Positions 40,111-47,927 of a DNA stretch of 64,000 nt are shown here, piece by piece. Numbering within the stretch: position 1 is the stretch's first letter; each line of letters opens with the position of its first letter. Location of the stretch: positions 62,001 to 126,000 of the forward strand of contig CAMARR010000004.1 in NCBI GenBank assembly GCA_945860915.1. Direction: 5' to 3'. This stretch comes from Candidatus Kuenenia stuttgartensis. Lineage in GTDB: Bacteria; Planctomycetota; GCA-002687715; CAIWVZ01. The translations under genes and the position numbers were made by a program. The notes under the pieces are model-generated. The model searched no databases, was not told the origin of the DNA, and saw only the letters and a program-made list of their open reading frames with translations.

Positions 40111-41994
40111 TCAGCGTCCTGCGGGAGGTATCGGGATCCTGAATCCATCGGAAAGGGCCCGGGCACGCGCTTGCATCACAGCGGTTCGGAGGGTCGCCGC
40201 GTCGAGATCGGGCGAGAGACTGTCGAAGAGGCCCTGGGTTGAAAGCGATGCGTTGGCCGCGCGAACGGTCCGTGCGGCGAATGTGCATGCAGCCCACCGC
40301 GACATGAGCGGTGCCTTTGGGTCTGACAGCACGTCAAGGTACGTGCCGAGTCGATCCGGCCTCGAGACTTGGGCCATTGCGGCAATGAACTCGTTGCGCG
40401 GGGGAGATCGGCGAAGTTCGGCGTCGACGTCGGCAGGCGTCCCTTCTTCGGCGAGTCGTCGGGCTACACGTGCTCTAAGCCCTGTGCTGACTTCCTCCAC
40501 GGCTTGACGCATGTCGGTTAGGTACTCCTCGCCGAAAATCGCAGGGAGAAGCGTCTCGGATAGGGACCCACCGGACGTGAGTTCGAGCGCGCGCCCACCA
40601 CCCGCTGTCGAGAGCTTTCCGAACGCGGTCTTCAGGAGACGCGAATCTGATCCGGTCGAAAGTGCGGAGCAAGTGATGGTGTGGATGATCCCACGATCCT
40701 TGCGGAACGACCGTGCGATCGATTCTGCTTCGCTTTGCTCGTTGGGATGTGGTGGTGCATCTCCGACGATGATCATGATGCGGGTCCCCTCCGAAACCCA
40801 GGCGTAGTTGCGGCTCGCTTCGCGGAGTGCTGCAAGCACGGCCTCGGGTGTATCGCCCCCGCCCGCAGGCTCAAGTCCGTCGAGGAATCTCACCGCCTCC
40901 CAGTGGTAGGGCGTGAGCTTTGACTTTTTAACAATATAGGCGTCGCCCTGATCGCGGTACGCGACGATGCCGAGTCGGAATCTCGGAACGATCGCTGATA
41001 GCACCATAATGATTGCGTTGACTCGCGCCCGCGCTTCTGAAAGGACTGGTCCCATTGAGCCTGTCGTGTCGAGGGCGATGACCACATCGAGCCCCTTCTC
41101 GCGCAAACTCGTTGCGTAACGACGCAGTTTCAACGTGCCAGGTATGGGGCGAACTTCGCCGAGGGCCCCCGAGCCATCTCCATCGGACGCGGCACCTTTT
41201 CCGCTGCCGGTGCCACTTCGATTCGGCATTCCAATGCCGTCAGCGTTGTCGCTGCCGGAGCCGATCTCGCTCGCGCCCAAACCCGACGACTGCCCCGACG
41301 GAAAAGGAACATCGGGCGCGCGCGGATCCGACGCATGGCGTTCCGCTACTGGCGAATCAAGCACTGACCGTTCCGGAGTATCCGGGACCGACGGCATCTC
41401 GGGCGGGGCTGTGAGGGGTGCGTCCGTGGGCGATTCTGTCGACGAAACGAGAGCGCCCTCGAAGCGTGCATTGATTCCGAATACCGGTCGGGAGCGCTCA
41501 GGAGTTGCTAGGTGGTTGATCCCTAGAAACAAAAGGACATGGAAAACCAGTGAAAGCACAAGGGCCGAACCGCTCCGAGCAGGTACCACGATGACATAGC
41601 GAGGGAGCGCATCAGGTGCGCCAGTGTCACCGGACGAAGGACTTGCTGCGGCGGCCTTGGCTGGGTCTGATCCCGCTTCCGCGTGCCCTCCTTCGATGTA
41701 GTGAAATTGCGCGTTGCCGATCGAGATCAGATCGCCTGAACGCAGTCGGTGAGTGCTGATCGGAAAACCGTTCACCCGTGTCCCGCCGCGCGACATCAGG
41801 TCTAGGAGGTCGAATCCGTCAGACGCCGCCTGGATGATCGCGTGGTGCGGCGCGACCCCGACGCCTTGGATTTTCACGGCGCACGATGGATCCGCGCCAA
41901 AGGCGAGGACGCCATCACGCAGTGGGATTTCCGTGTCCCCCTGCGCCGTCTCAAAGAGAAGACGGGCGTTCGGCCTCGGTGCGTATGAGTCCAT
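40111..41994 (-). CDS. FHA and von Willebrand A domain membrane protein
   Basis: This 627-residue protein starts with an FHA domain (about 10-97, with GADPSCAVKI, PHHAII and GTRVNG), which binds phosphothreonine peptides. One membrane helix (about 143-160) and a long Pro/Ser/Gly/Asp-rich spacer (to about 285) follow. A vWA domain then carries the MIDAS motif DTTGSMG beginning at Asp309. The last 110 residues are helical. By topology the FHA domain should be inside and the vWA outside the membrane. No kinase is next to it. The function is unknown; linking phosphorylation to an envelope contact is a reasonable inference. Confidence 0.85.
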   Translation of the reverse strand: MDSYAPRPNARLLFETAQGDTEIPLRDGVLAFGADPSCAVKIQGVGVAPHHAIIQAASDGFDLLDLMSRGGTRVNGFPISTHRLRSGDLISIGNAQFHYIEGGHAEAGSDPAKAAAASPSSGDTGAPDALPRYVIVVPARSGSALVLSLVFHVLLFLGINHLATPERSRPVFGINARFEGALVSSTESPTDAPLTAPPEMPSVPDTPERSVLDSPVAERHASDPRAPDVPFPSGQSSGLGASEIGSGSDNADGIGMPNRSGTGSGKGAASDGDGSGALGEVRPIPGTLKLRRYATSLREKGLDVVIALDTTGSMGPVLSEARARVNAIIMVLSAIVPRFRLGIVAYRDQGDAYIVKKSKLTPYHWEAVRFLDGLEPAGGGDTPEAVLAALREASRNYAWVSEGTRIMIIVGDAPPHPNEQSEAESIARSFRKDRGIIHTITCSALSTGSDSRLLKTAFGKLSTAGGGRALELTSGGSLSETLLPAIFGEEYLTDMRQAVEEVSTGLRARVARRLAEEGTPADVDAELRRSPPRNEFIAAMAQVSRPDRLGTYLDVLSDPKAPLMSRWAACTFAARTVRAANASLSTQGLFDSLSPDLDAATLRTAVMQARARALSDGFRIPIPPAGR

Positions 41995-42352
41995 CGTCAG
42001 GCATTCTAGCCGCGCGACGAAGTTCCTCTGCTATCAACTCAGGACATGGCACCGTTGCGATCAGGCGTTGGTAGGCGGCTCCGGGCTTCAGCGTCACCAC
42101 AATGGCGGGGCGTCGGCGGTAGATCGCCACAACGTCTGAAGGGCCTTTCCGCATCATGGTTCCCAAGAGGATGACCCAAGGCAATCCGGTGCCGACTCGC
42201 ATGCCCGACACGACCTTCCATGGATCGGCGACCACCTCGATTCGGTGGATGTCTGAAACGGGAACGCGTGCTCCGTTTGCCAATGCGCCTAGAACCTCCC
42301 ATTTGGAGAAATGAAGTTCTAGGAAGCCGTCACGGACAAGGAATGTCGCCAT
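41951..42352 (-). CDS. Small conserved-looking protein, unknown
   Basis: This 133-residue protein has a beta-rich N-terminal part (FLVRDGFLELHFSKWEVLGAL, then ARVPVSDIHRIEVVADPW) that looks like a short PH-type or pleckstrin-like barrel. A hydrophobic patch (GLPWVILLGTMM) and a conserved-looking AIVVTLKPGAAYQRLIATV follow. A similar layout occurs in small actinobacterial proteins, but I cannot name the family. The ATG at 42352 is the natural start. It overlaps the FHA-vWA gene by 44 nt, so it is translated ahead of it in one transcript. Confidence 0.68.
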   Translation of the reverse strand: MATFLVRDGFLELHFSKWEVLGALANGARVPVSDIHRIEVVADPWKVVSGMRVGTGLPWVILLGTMMRKGPSDVVAIYRRRPAIVVTLKPGAAYQRLIATVPCPELIAEELRRAARMPDDGLIRTEAERPSSL

Positions 42353-42385
42353 GGGAACTCCAACGAGGTTCCGGACTAGTGTTGC

Positions 42386-43117
42386 CTAGTCCTGCGGCGC
42401 AACCTGCATTGCGGCATGGATCTCGGAGATCGCCTGAGGAAGTCCGACCAGGACGGCGCGGGCAATGATGGAATGCCCGATGTTGAGATCGAGCAAATGG
42501 GGGATCGCGGCGACCGGTCCCACGTTGCTGCTGCTGAGTCCGTGTCCCGCGTTGACCACAAGCCCCATTGCGTGGGCTTGGATCGCAGCCTCGCGCAGCG
42601 CTTCAAGTTCGCGTGGGCGGGTATCCGGGGGCGCGTCGCAATACCGGCCGGTATGTAATTCGACGTGGGTTGCCCCCGCGTCGGCAGCGAGTTTGACCGA
42701 AGTCGAATTGGGGTCGATGAACAGGCTCACCATGATGCCGTCAGCTCGAAGGCGCCGGGTTACCTCTCGGACGCGATTGAACTGCCGATTCATGTCGAGG
42801 CCGCCCTCGGTCGTGACTTCCTCTCGATTCTCGGGAACGAGCGTTGCTTCCTCGGGATGCGTTCGCAAGCAAATGCCAACGATCTGCTCTGTGCAGGACA
42901 TCTCAAGATTGAATGGCACGTGGAGTGCGGACTTCATTCGGGCCACGTCATTGTCGTTGATATGGCGCCGATCCTCGCGCAGATGCACGGTGATGCCGAC
43001 GACTTTGCCAGTTGAGACTGCCACGAGGGCAGCCTCCACTGGATCGGGCTGTACCGTGCGACGAGCTTGCCTCACGGTCGCGACGTGGTCAACGTTCACA
43101 AATAGCCTGGGTGCCAT
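42386..43117 (-). CDS. pdxJ: Pyridoxine 5'-phosphate synthase
   Basis: PdxJ condenses deoxyxylulose 5-phosphate with 3-amino-2-oxopropyl phosphate to form pyridoxine phosphate. The 243-residue TIM barrel has LFVNVDHVATVRQARR, GITVHLREDRRHI, NLEMSC, TLVPENREEVTTEGGLD, VELHTGRY and NAGHGLS, all family landmarks. The ATG at 43117 is natural. It is divergent from rsmD. This shows the DXP-dependent vitamin B6 route. Confidence 0.97.
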   Translation of the reverse strand: MAPRLFVNVDHVATVRQARRTVQPDPVEAALVAVSTGKVVGITVHLREDRRHINDNDVARMKSALHVPFNLEMSCTEQIVGICLRTHPEEATLVPENREEVTTEGGLDMNRQFNRVREVTRRLRADGIMVSLFIDPNSTSVKLAADAGATHVELHTGRYCDAPPDTRPRELEALREAAIQAHAMGLVVNAGHGLSSSNVGPVAAIPHLLDLNIGHSIIARAVLVGLPQAISEIHAAMQVAPQD

Positions 43118-43185
43118 GGCAGATCCATCGTAGCAGGAGCCGGGAATTCGTAGAGAGTGACGCGACCTGATAGGTTCTAGCTGTC

Positions 43186-43752
43186 GTGAGAATCATCACT
43201 GGAATTGCGCGAGGGCGTCGGCTGCTGTGCCCGGAGGGGCTCGGGACGCGGCCTATTCTCGATGCGCAGAAGCAGGCGCTCTTTAACGTCCTTGGGGACC
43301 GAGCTGTCGTTGACGGCGTCGTCGATGTTTTTGCGGGCTCTGGCGGCCTCGGCCTAGAGGCGCTTTCGCGCGGATCGGAGCACGCGACATTCATCGAGCG
43401 GGGTAAACCTGCGCTTGACTGCCTCCGCCAGAATATCGAGAACTGCAATTTTTCAGAGTGTTCTCAGGTAATCGCATCGGATGTATATAAGGTTGATTGG
43501 AGTCGTCTCACGCGGCCCATTTCGCTTGCGTTCATCGATGCTCCGTTCCCGATGTTCGTAGATGATCGCCCTCGACTTGAAAAACTTCTGATGACTGTCG
43601 TCGAAGTCCCAATCGTTGCCGTGGGCGCGACTATCGTGTGGCGTATGCCAGATGACGCGGTCGAGGTGCCCATCCCGCCCGCGCTCGTCATCGACGACGT
43701 TCGCGAGTATGGGCGCAGCCGGATATTCCTGCTCACCAAGACCGTCGCATAA
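43186..43752 (+). CDS. rsmD: 16S rRNA (guanine966-N2)-methyltransferase RsmD-like
   Basis: RsmD methylates G966 in 16S rRNA, in the P-site region. This 188-residue protein begins MRIITGIARGRRL (GTG at 43186), then RPILDAQKQALFNVL. The SAM-binding DVFAGSGGLGLEALSRGS follows. The catalytic tetrapeptide normally D/N-PP-Y/F reads D-A-P-F here (FIDAPFPM). The rest is family-like but divergent. The change may lower or alter activity. Neighbours give no extra hint: the gene stands alone between pdxJ and a periplasmic unknown. Confidence 0.8.
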   Translation: MRIITGIARGRRLLCPEGLGTRPILDAQKQALFNVLGDRAVVDGVVDVFAGSGGLGLEALSRGSEHATFIERGKPALDCLRQNIENCNFSECSQVIASDVYKVDWSRLTRPISLAFIDAPFPMFVDDRPRLEKLLMTVVEVPIVAVGATIVWRMPDDAVEVPIPPALVIDDVREYGRSRIFLLTKTVA

Positions 43753-43883
43753 GGCGACAAGAAGCGCGTCTTCCAGGGGGGAAACCTGCGCACGGGAATT
43801 CCTCTAAAGCGGTGGAGGATTTAGCGACGATCAAATGGATGACCCTCGACTCGCGGCATCTCGCCGATCGGACCATCCATCGT

Positions 43884-44753
43884 ATGAAACTCACGCTTTT
43901 GATCCTCGTTCTAGTTTCACTCGCGCCCGCGCAGTCTCCGGCGGCCAGCGGCAACGGCGTCGAACGACCCGTCGGTTGGTGGAGTGACCTCATGGTGAGT
44001 CCTCGTGTGCCCCTTACGAAGGTCATGAGTGAGCCCGAGGTTTGGCGTGGGCGCACGATCCAATTCGAGATCACGATGAATGAGAACATCCCACATCCGG
44101 GTGGTCTCTTCACTGTTCTTCAGTCAAGCCACCATGTCGCCTTTGCAGTCTGGGCCGAAGAGTCACCGTTGTGGCGCAAGGACGTCTTCGACTCCCCGCT
44201 CAGGACAGTGTTCGCGGCGAAGGGGTCGGAGGCTGAAAAAGCACTGCGCCGTGCGCCACGATATGGGCGGCTCAACGTGACGGCCCGCGTTGTGGAGGTT
44301 CTCGGAGCTCGGCCGTGGCTGCTAGTGACTTCAACGGCACCACTCGATGGGGCATTCGACGACGCTAGCCTCGCCAGCATCATCAAGGCATTTCGACTCA
44401 AGGAACTGAGACGTTACGAGGCCGCAGCGGAACAGTTCGCGCGTTCCGCCCGTCCGTCGTGGCCGAAATCCGCCCAGCGGGTTGCGCTCGCGGAAGAGGG
44501 GCGATGTCTGGTCGATGCGGGACGTGAGGCAGAGGGAGCTCTGAAACTCGTTGCCGCGCTTGCAATTGAGGATGATCCGTCATTGCGCGCGGAACTGGCC
44601 TCGGCCCGTCGCAAGGAGAGGCCGACTTCGCGGCAGTCGCCAAATAACCCGGCTAAGTCGAATTCACGCGCACCCGTGGAAACAGCCATCCCGGCAAGTC
44701 CGTCAGCGGTTCCTCCGGCCCCTCATGCGCCGGAGTCGCGCCCCGTGTCCTGA
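43884..44753 (+). CDS. Exported protein of unknown function
   Basis: This 289-residue protein starts MKLTLLILVLVSLAPAQSPAASG, a Sec signal peptide with a likely cut after PAAS. A longer start at 43812 would mask it. The first part (about 40-170) is beta-rich: VWRGRTIQFEITMNENI, HHVAFAVWAEES, LNVTARVVEVLG. It resembles an OB or nucleic-acid-binding-like barrel of the kind seen in some exported proteins, but I would not name it. A helical, TPR-like pair follows (ELRRYEAAAEQFARSARP) and a Pro/Ser-rich tail. The function is unknown. Confidence 0.65.
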   Translation: MKLTLLILVLVSLAPAQSPAASGNGVERPVGWWSDLMVSPRVPLTKVMSEPEVWRGRTIQFEITMNENIPHPGGLFTVLQSSHHVAFAVWAEESPLWRKDVFDSPLRTVFAAKGSEAEKALRRAPRYGRLNVTARVVEVLGARPWLLVTSTAPLDGAFDDASLASIIKAFRLKELRRYEAAAEQFARSARPSWPKSAQRVALAEEGRCLVDAGREAEGALKLVAALAIEDDPSLRAELASARRKERPTSRQSPNNPAKSNSRAPVETAIPASPSAVPPAPHAPESRPVS

Positions 44754-44873
44754 TGCGGAGGGAGAGGCGTCTAGGGGGCCTCCCTGCCGGCTATCTCGAC
44801 GTGGTTTCTTTCGTTTGAGGGGGTCGAGCGGTTTGGAGTTGTCCCTGCGCAACGCTACGCTCCGCGCGTTGCC

Positions 44874-45266
44874 ATGAACGACCCAACTCCCATTCCGTCG
44901 CCGACGCCCGCCCCCGCTCCTGTAGTGACGGGCACGCCGCGCATTACGATCGACCAATTCAAGACCGTTGACCTGCGCACTGCCAAAGTGCTTGAGGTCA
45001 CCGCACACCCAAAGGCCGACCGCCTGTGGGTTCTGAAGATCGACATAGGTGAAGCGACCCCTCGCACGATTGTGTCGGGGATCCGTGAGCACTACACGCC
45101 CGAACAGCTCGTGGGGCGTACCATCATCGCCGTAGCCAACTTGGAGCCGGCCGCATTGCGTGGTGTGGAGAGCGCCGGAATGCTCTTGGCCGTACGGGAT
45201 CCGGAGAATCATGTGATCTTGCTCAGCGTCGATGGTGCAATTCCACCAGGCGTTCGCGTGTCGTGA
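44874..45266 (+). CDS. Stand-alone tRNA-binding OB-fold protein (MetRS C-terminal type)
   Basis: This 130-residue protein is the tRNA-binding domain found at the C-terminus of methionyl-tRNA synthetase, in CsaA and in Trbp111, here as a separate gene. The core motifs are DLRTAKVLEVTAHPKADRLWVLKID, RTIVSGIREHYTPEQLVGR and IAVANLEPAALRGVESAGM. A Pro/Thr-rich N-terminal tail of 20 residues precedes it. It could act in trans with a short methionyl-tRNA synthetase or as a chaperone. metG is not in the window. It ends 1 nt before recN. Confidence 0.9.
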   Translation: MNDPTPIPSPTPAPAPVVTGTPRITIDQFKTVDLRTAKVLEVTAHPKADRLWVLKIDIGEATPRTIVSGIREHYTPEQLVGRTIIAVANLEPAALRGVESAGMLLAVRDPENHVILLSVDGAIPPGVRVS

Positions 45267-45267
45267 C

Positions 45268-46953
45268 ATGCTCGAAGAGCTCCGAGTCAAGAACCTTGCG
45301 TTGATCGAGGAGGCCACTGTGCCCCTCGGTGCGGGGCTCAACGTTCTGAGTGGCGAGACGGGCGAGGGCAAATCACTCGTGCTTCAGGCGCTCGACCTCC
45401 TCCTCGGGGAGCGTGCTGATCGTGACCTAGTCCGAACGGGTTCAGCAGAGTGCGCGGTCGAAGGGCGTTTTCGCCTTGATACAGCCACGGCGGCGCGGCT
45501 TCGCGAAGTGACAGATCTCGCCGAAGGCGGGGCAGAACTCATCGTGCGACGTGTGATTACCTCGGATGGACGTTCGCGCGCCTACCTTGATGGCAGTCTG
45601 TGCCCGCTCTCGGTTTTAAAATCTGTCGGCGATCTGCTCGGCGATGTTCATCGTCAGCGCGACCAACTAGGGCTCTTGAAGGTCGAAGCACAACGTTCTG
45701 TCTTGGATCGACTCGCCGGCATCGAACCCCAGGTCGCTGTGTGCGCCGACCTTTTTTCGCGACGTGCCCGGCTTCTCGACGAGGCCACGCGCGCAGATGC
45801 CGAGTCCGAGGCTCGGCAGGCGAGGTTGACGGAGCTTCGTGATTGGGTCAAAGAACTCGACGATGCCGACCCCCAATTGGGAGAGGTCGACTCCCTGTCA
45901 GCGGAATGGAAACTGATTGCCAAGTCGCAGGACCTTGTCCGTGGTTTAGGCGTCGCCGCTGAGGCAGTCGTCGACGGCGATGGAAATGCCCTAGCGAGAT
46001 TGACGACTGCGTCGAAAGCGATCGCCGGCCACGCAGGTCTCGATCCACGAATCGCCACACTCGCGGAACGACTCGAGTTACTCCGCATTGAAGCAACCGA
46101 TATCGGTCGCGATCTCACACGTCTGCGTCATCAACTTAATCATGCGCAAGCTCGCATTGATGTCGTGGGAGAACGTCTCGACCTCCTACGCACCCTCGGT
46201 CGCAAGCACCGCGCTGATGGCGATCGTTTGATCGATCGTCACGCGAGTCTTCGGACGGAGTTAGCCGATCTTCGCGAAGCAAGTTCCGGAATCGAGCTGC
46301 GCAAGCAGGCGCGCAAGATCGAAGAAGAGCTTCATGTCGCTGCGGTATCGATTCTCGCCAAGCGTGCTGAGGTCGCGCTGAAGCTCGCGAGTGAGGTCAC
46401 GGTGGCGCTGCGTGACTTGAGGCTTCCGAACGCCGTGTTCCAGGTGGACGCCGGGATAGCGAAGAAACCGACATCGTTCGATGCCGACTCAATCCACCCT
46501 TGGGGCTACGGCATTCCTCGATTCCTCACCTCGATGAATGTCGGCGAACCTCCGAAGCCTATTGAGGACGTCGCTTCGGGCGGGGAATTGGCTCGCACAT
46601 TGCTTGCCGTGGAGGGCGCGCTTGCAGGGGCGCACCGCATTCCCATCCTCGTCTTTGACGAGATCGATGCCGGCGTCGGCGGTCGTGTCGGAGTTGCGTT
46701 TGGTCGCCGCGTCAAGGCGCTGGCTCGCCATCATCAAGTGATTGTCGTGACGCACCTGCCGCAGGTGGCAGCTTTCGCAGACGCTCATCTTCTTGTACGC
46801 AAGGAGGTGTTGGAAGGACGCACTCGAACGACGGTACGAGCGCTTGATCAGCGGGGGCGTGTGGATGAACTCGCCGACATGATCGGAGGTTCCGGTGCTC
46901 GCCAACTCGCCGTCGCTCAGGCAACGGATCTGCTGAAGGAGGCCTCATCATGA
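45268..46953 (+). CDS. recN: DNA repair protein RecN
   Basis: RecN is an SMC-like ATPase that acts in double-strand break repair. The 561-residue protein starts MLEELRVKNLALIEEATV and has Walker A GETGEGKS (29-36; the usual GAGKS has Ala in place of Glu here). LLLGERADRDLVRTG follows, then a long coiled-coil middle (about 150-370) and the C-terminal ABC part GGELARTLLAVEGAL with FDEIDAGVGGR and VTHLPQVAAFAD. The ATG at 45268 is chosen over a frame from 45232 that overlaps the OB-fold gene. Confidence 0.95.
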   Translation: MLEELRVKNLALIEEATVPLGAGLNVLSGETGEGKSLVLQALDLLLGERADRDLVRTGSAECAVEGRFRLDTATAARLREVTDLAEGGAELIVRRVITSDGRSRAYLDGSLCPLSVLKSVGDLLGDVHRQRDQLGLLKVEAQRSVLDRLAGIEPQVAVCADLFSRRARLLDEATRADAESEARQARLTELRDWVKELDDADPQLGEVDSLSAEWKLIAKSQDLVRGLGVAAEAVVDGDGNALARLTTASKAIAGHAGLDPRIATLAERLELLRIEATDIGRDLTRLRHQLNHAQARIDVVGERLDLLRTLGRKHRADGDRLIDRHASLRTELADLREASSGIELRKQARKIEEELHVAAVSILAKRAEVALKLASEVTVALRDLRLPNAVFQVDAGIAKKPTSFDADSIHPWGYGIPRFLTSMNVGEPPKPIEDVASGGELARTLLAVEGALAGAHRIPILVFDEIDAGVGGRVGVAFGRRVKALARHHQVIVVTHLPQVAAFADAHLLVRKEVLEGRTRTTVRALDQRGRVDELADMIGGSGARQLAVAQATDLLKEASS

Positions 46954-47918
46954 AGCCACTTCTCGTCCCGCTCTCGCCATACCTTTCGGAGGTCCCTTGG
47001 GGTGGGGCAGCGCTTCAGCGGCACTTCGGAGTCGACGCGCCCCTCGATCGCAAGATCGGTGAAGCGTGGGTCATCTCGGCGATTCCCGGAAAGGCGTCCC
47101 GCGTCCTCGGTACCGGTCAGCCCCTCGACGAGGTTTGGCGTGGACACGAGGCGCATTTCCTCGGACCGGGCACTCCTCCCGGGACGCCGTTCCCATTTCT
47201 GGTGAAGCTCCTCGCGACCGAGCAGCCTCTTTCGGTGCAGGTTCATCCTGACGACGCGACAGCCGAGCGTCTCGAAGGATCGGGGCCGGGCAAGCACGAA
47301 GCGTGGGTGGTGCTCCGGGCGCGTCACGGCGCCGAGATTCTGATTGACCTAGTTCCGGGCGCGACCCGCGAACAACTGGTTGCGTGCGCCGCCGCTTCGG
47401 ATGGCGACGGGGTGAGGGGGTGCTTGGGCCGCATTGAACCGTGTGCGGGTGACGTGATCGACTTGCGTCCAGGGACGGTCCACGCGCCGGGCGCGGGCTT
47501 GGTGCTCTTCGAGGTGCAACAACAATCCGATGTGACGTACCGTGTTTTTGATTGGAATCGGCTGGGTCTGGATGGAAAACCGCGTCTGCTTCACGTCGAC
47601 AAGGCCAAGGCGACCATCGTTTCAGGGGCGCCGCGCCTGTCGCGCCTTGCTGAGATGGGCTCACCCTGTGAACGCGTTCTCAATGCATCGACTTTCTCAA
47701 TTGAGCGCTGGGTTCCGGCCAATGGTGCGCATATCCCGATCACGAGCCTTGCGGGTATTACCTGTGTCGCAGGGCGTGGGACACTCTCTGCTGGCGGCGG
47801 TGATCCTGTCGACTTGGCACCCGGCCGCGCAGTGTTGGTCCCGCGGGCTGCTACGATGGTCGAGGCCCGGGGTGATGGAATCGTGCTGCTCGTAGCGCGT
47901 CCCGCTCGTCGCGCCTGA
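46950..47918 (+). CDS. manA: Mannose-6-phosphate isomerase, type I (class of short bacterial enzymes)
   Basis: This isomerase interconverts mannose 6-phosphate and fructose 6-phosphate. The 322-residue protein has two cupin parts with the zinc-binding LSVQVHPDD, KHEAWVVL and PGTVHAPG, and YRVFDWNR near the active site. The ATG overlaps the recN stop as ATGA. The product could supply GDP-mannose for a mannan-type polysaccharide, such as that made by the glycosyltransferase at 29126, but the two genes are far apart. Confidence 0.93.
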   Translation: MKPLLVPLSPYLSEVPWGGAALQRHFGVDAPLDRKIGEAWVISAIPGKASRVLGTGQPLDEVWRGHEAHFLGPGTPPGTPFPFLVKLLATEQPLSVQVHPDDATAERLEGSGPGKHEAWVVLRARHGAEILIDLVPGATREQLVACAAASDGDGVRGCLGRIEPCAGDVIDLRPGTVHAPGAGLVLFEVQQQSDVTYRVFDWNRLGLDGKPRLLHVDKAKATIVSGAPRLSRLAEMGSPCERVLNASTFSIERWVPANGAHIPITSLAGITCVAGRGTLSAGGGDPVDLAPGRAVLVPRAATMVEARGDGIVLLVARPARRA

Positions 47919-47927
47919 AGGACAGTC

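Noticed and set aside
44755-44800. Imperfect hairpin after the exported protein gene
   Set aside because: GGGAG-A-GGC against GCCTCCC has a bulge and no T-run, so it is not good enough to call a terminator.
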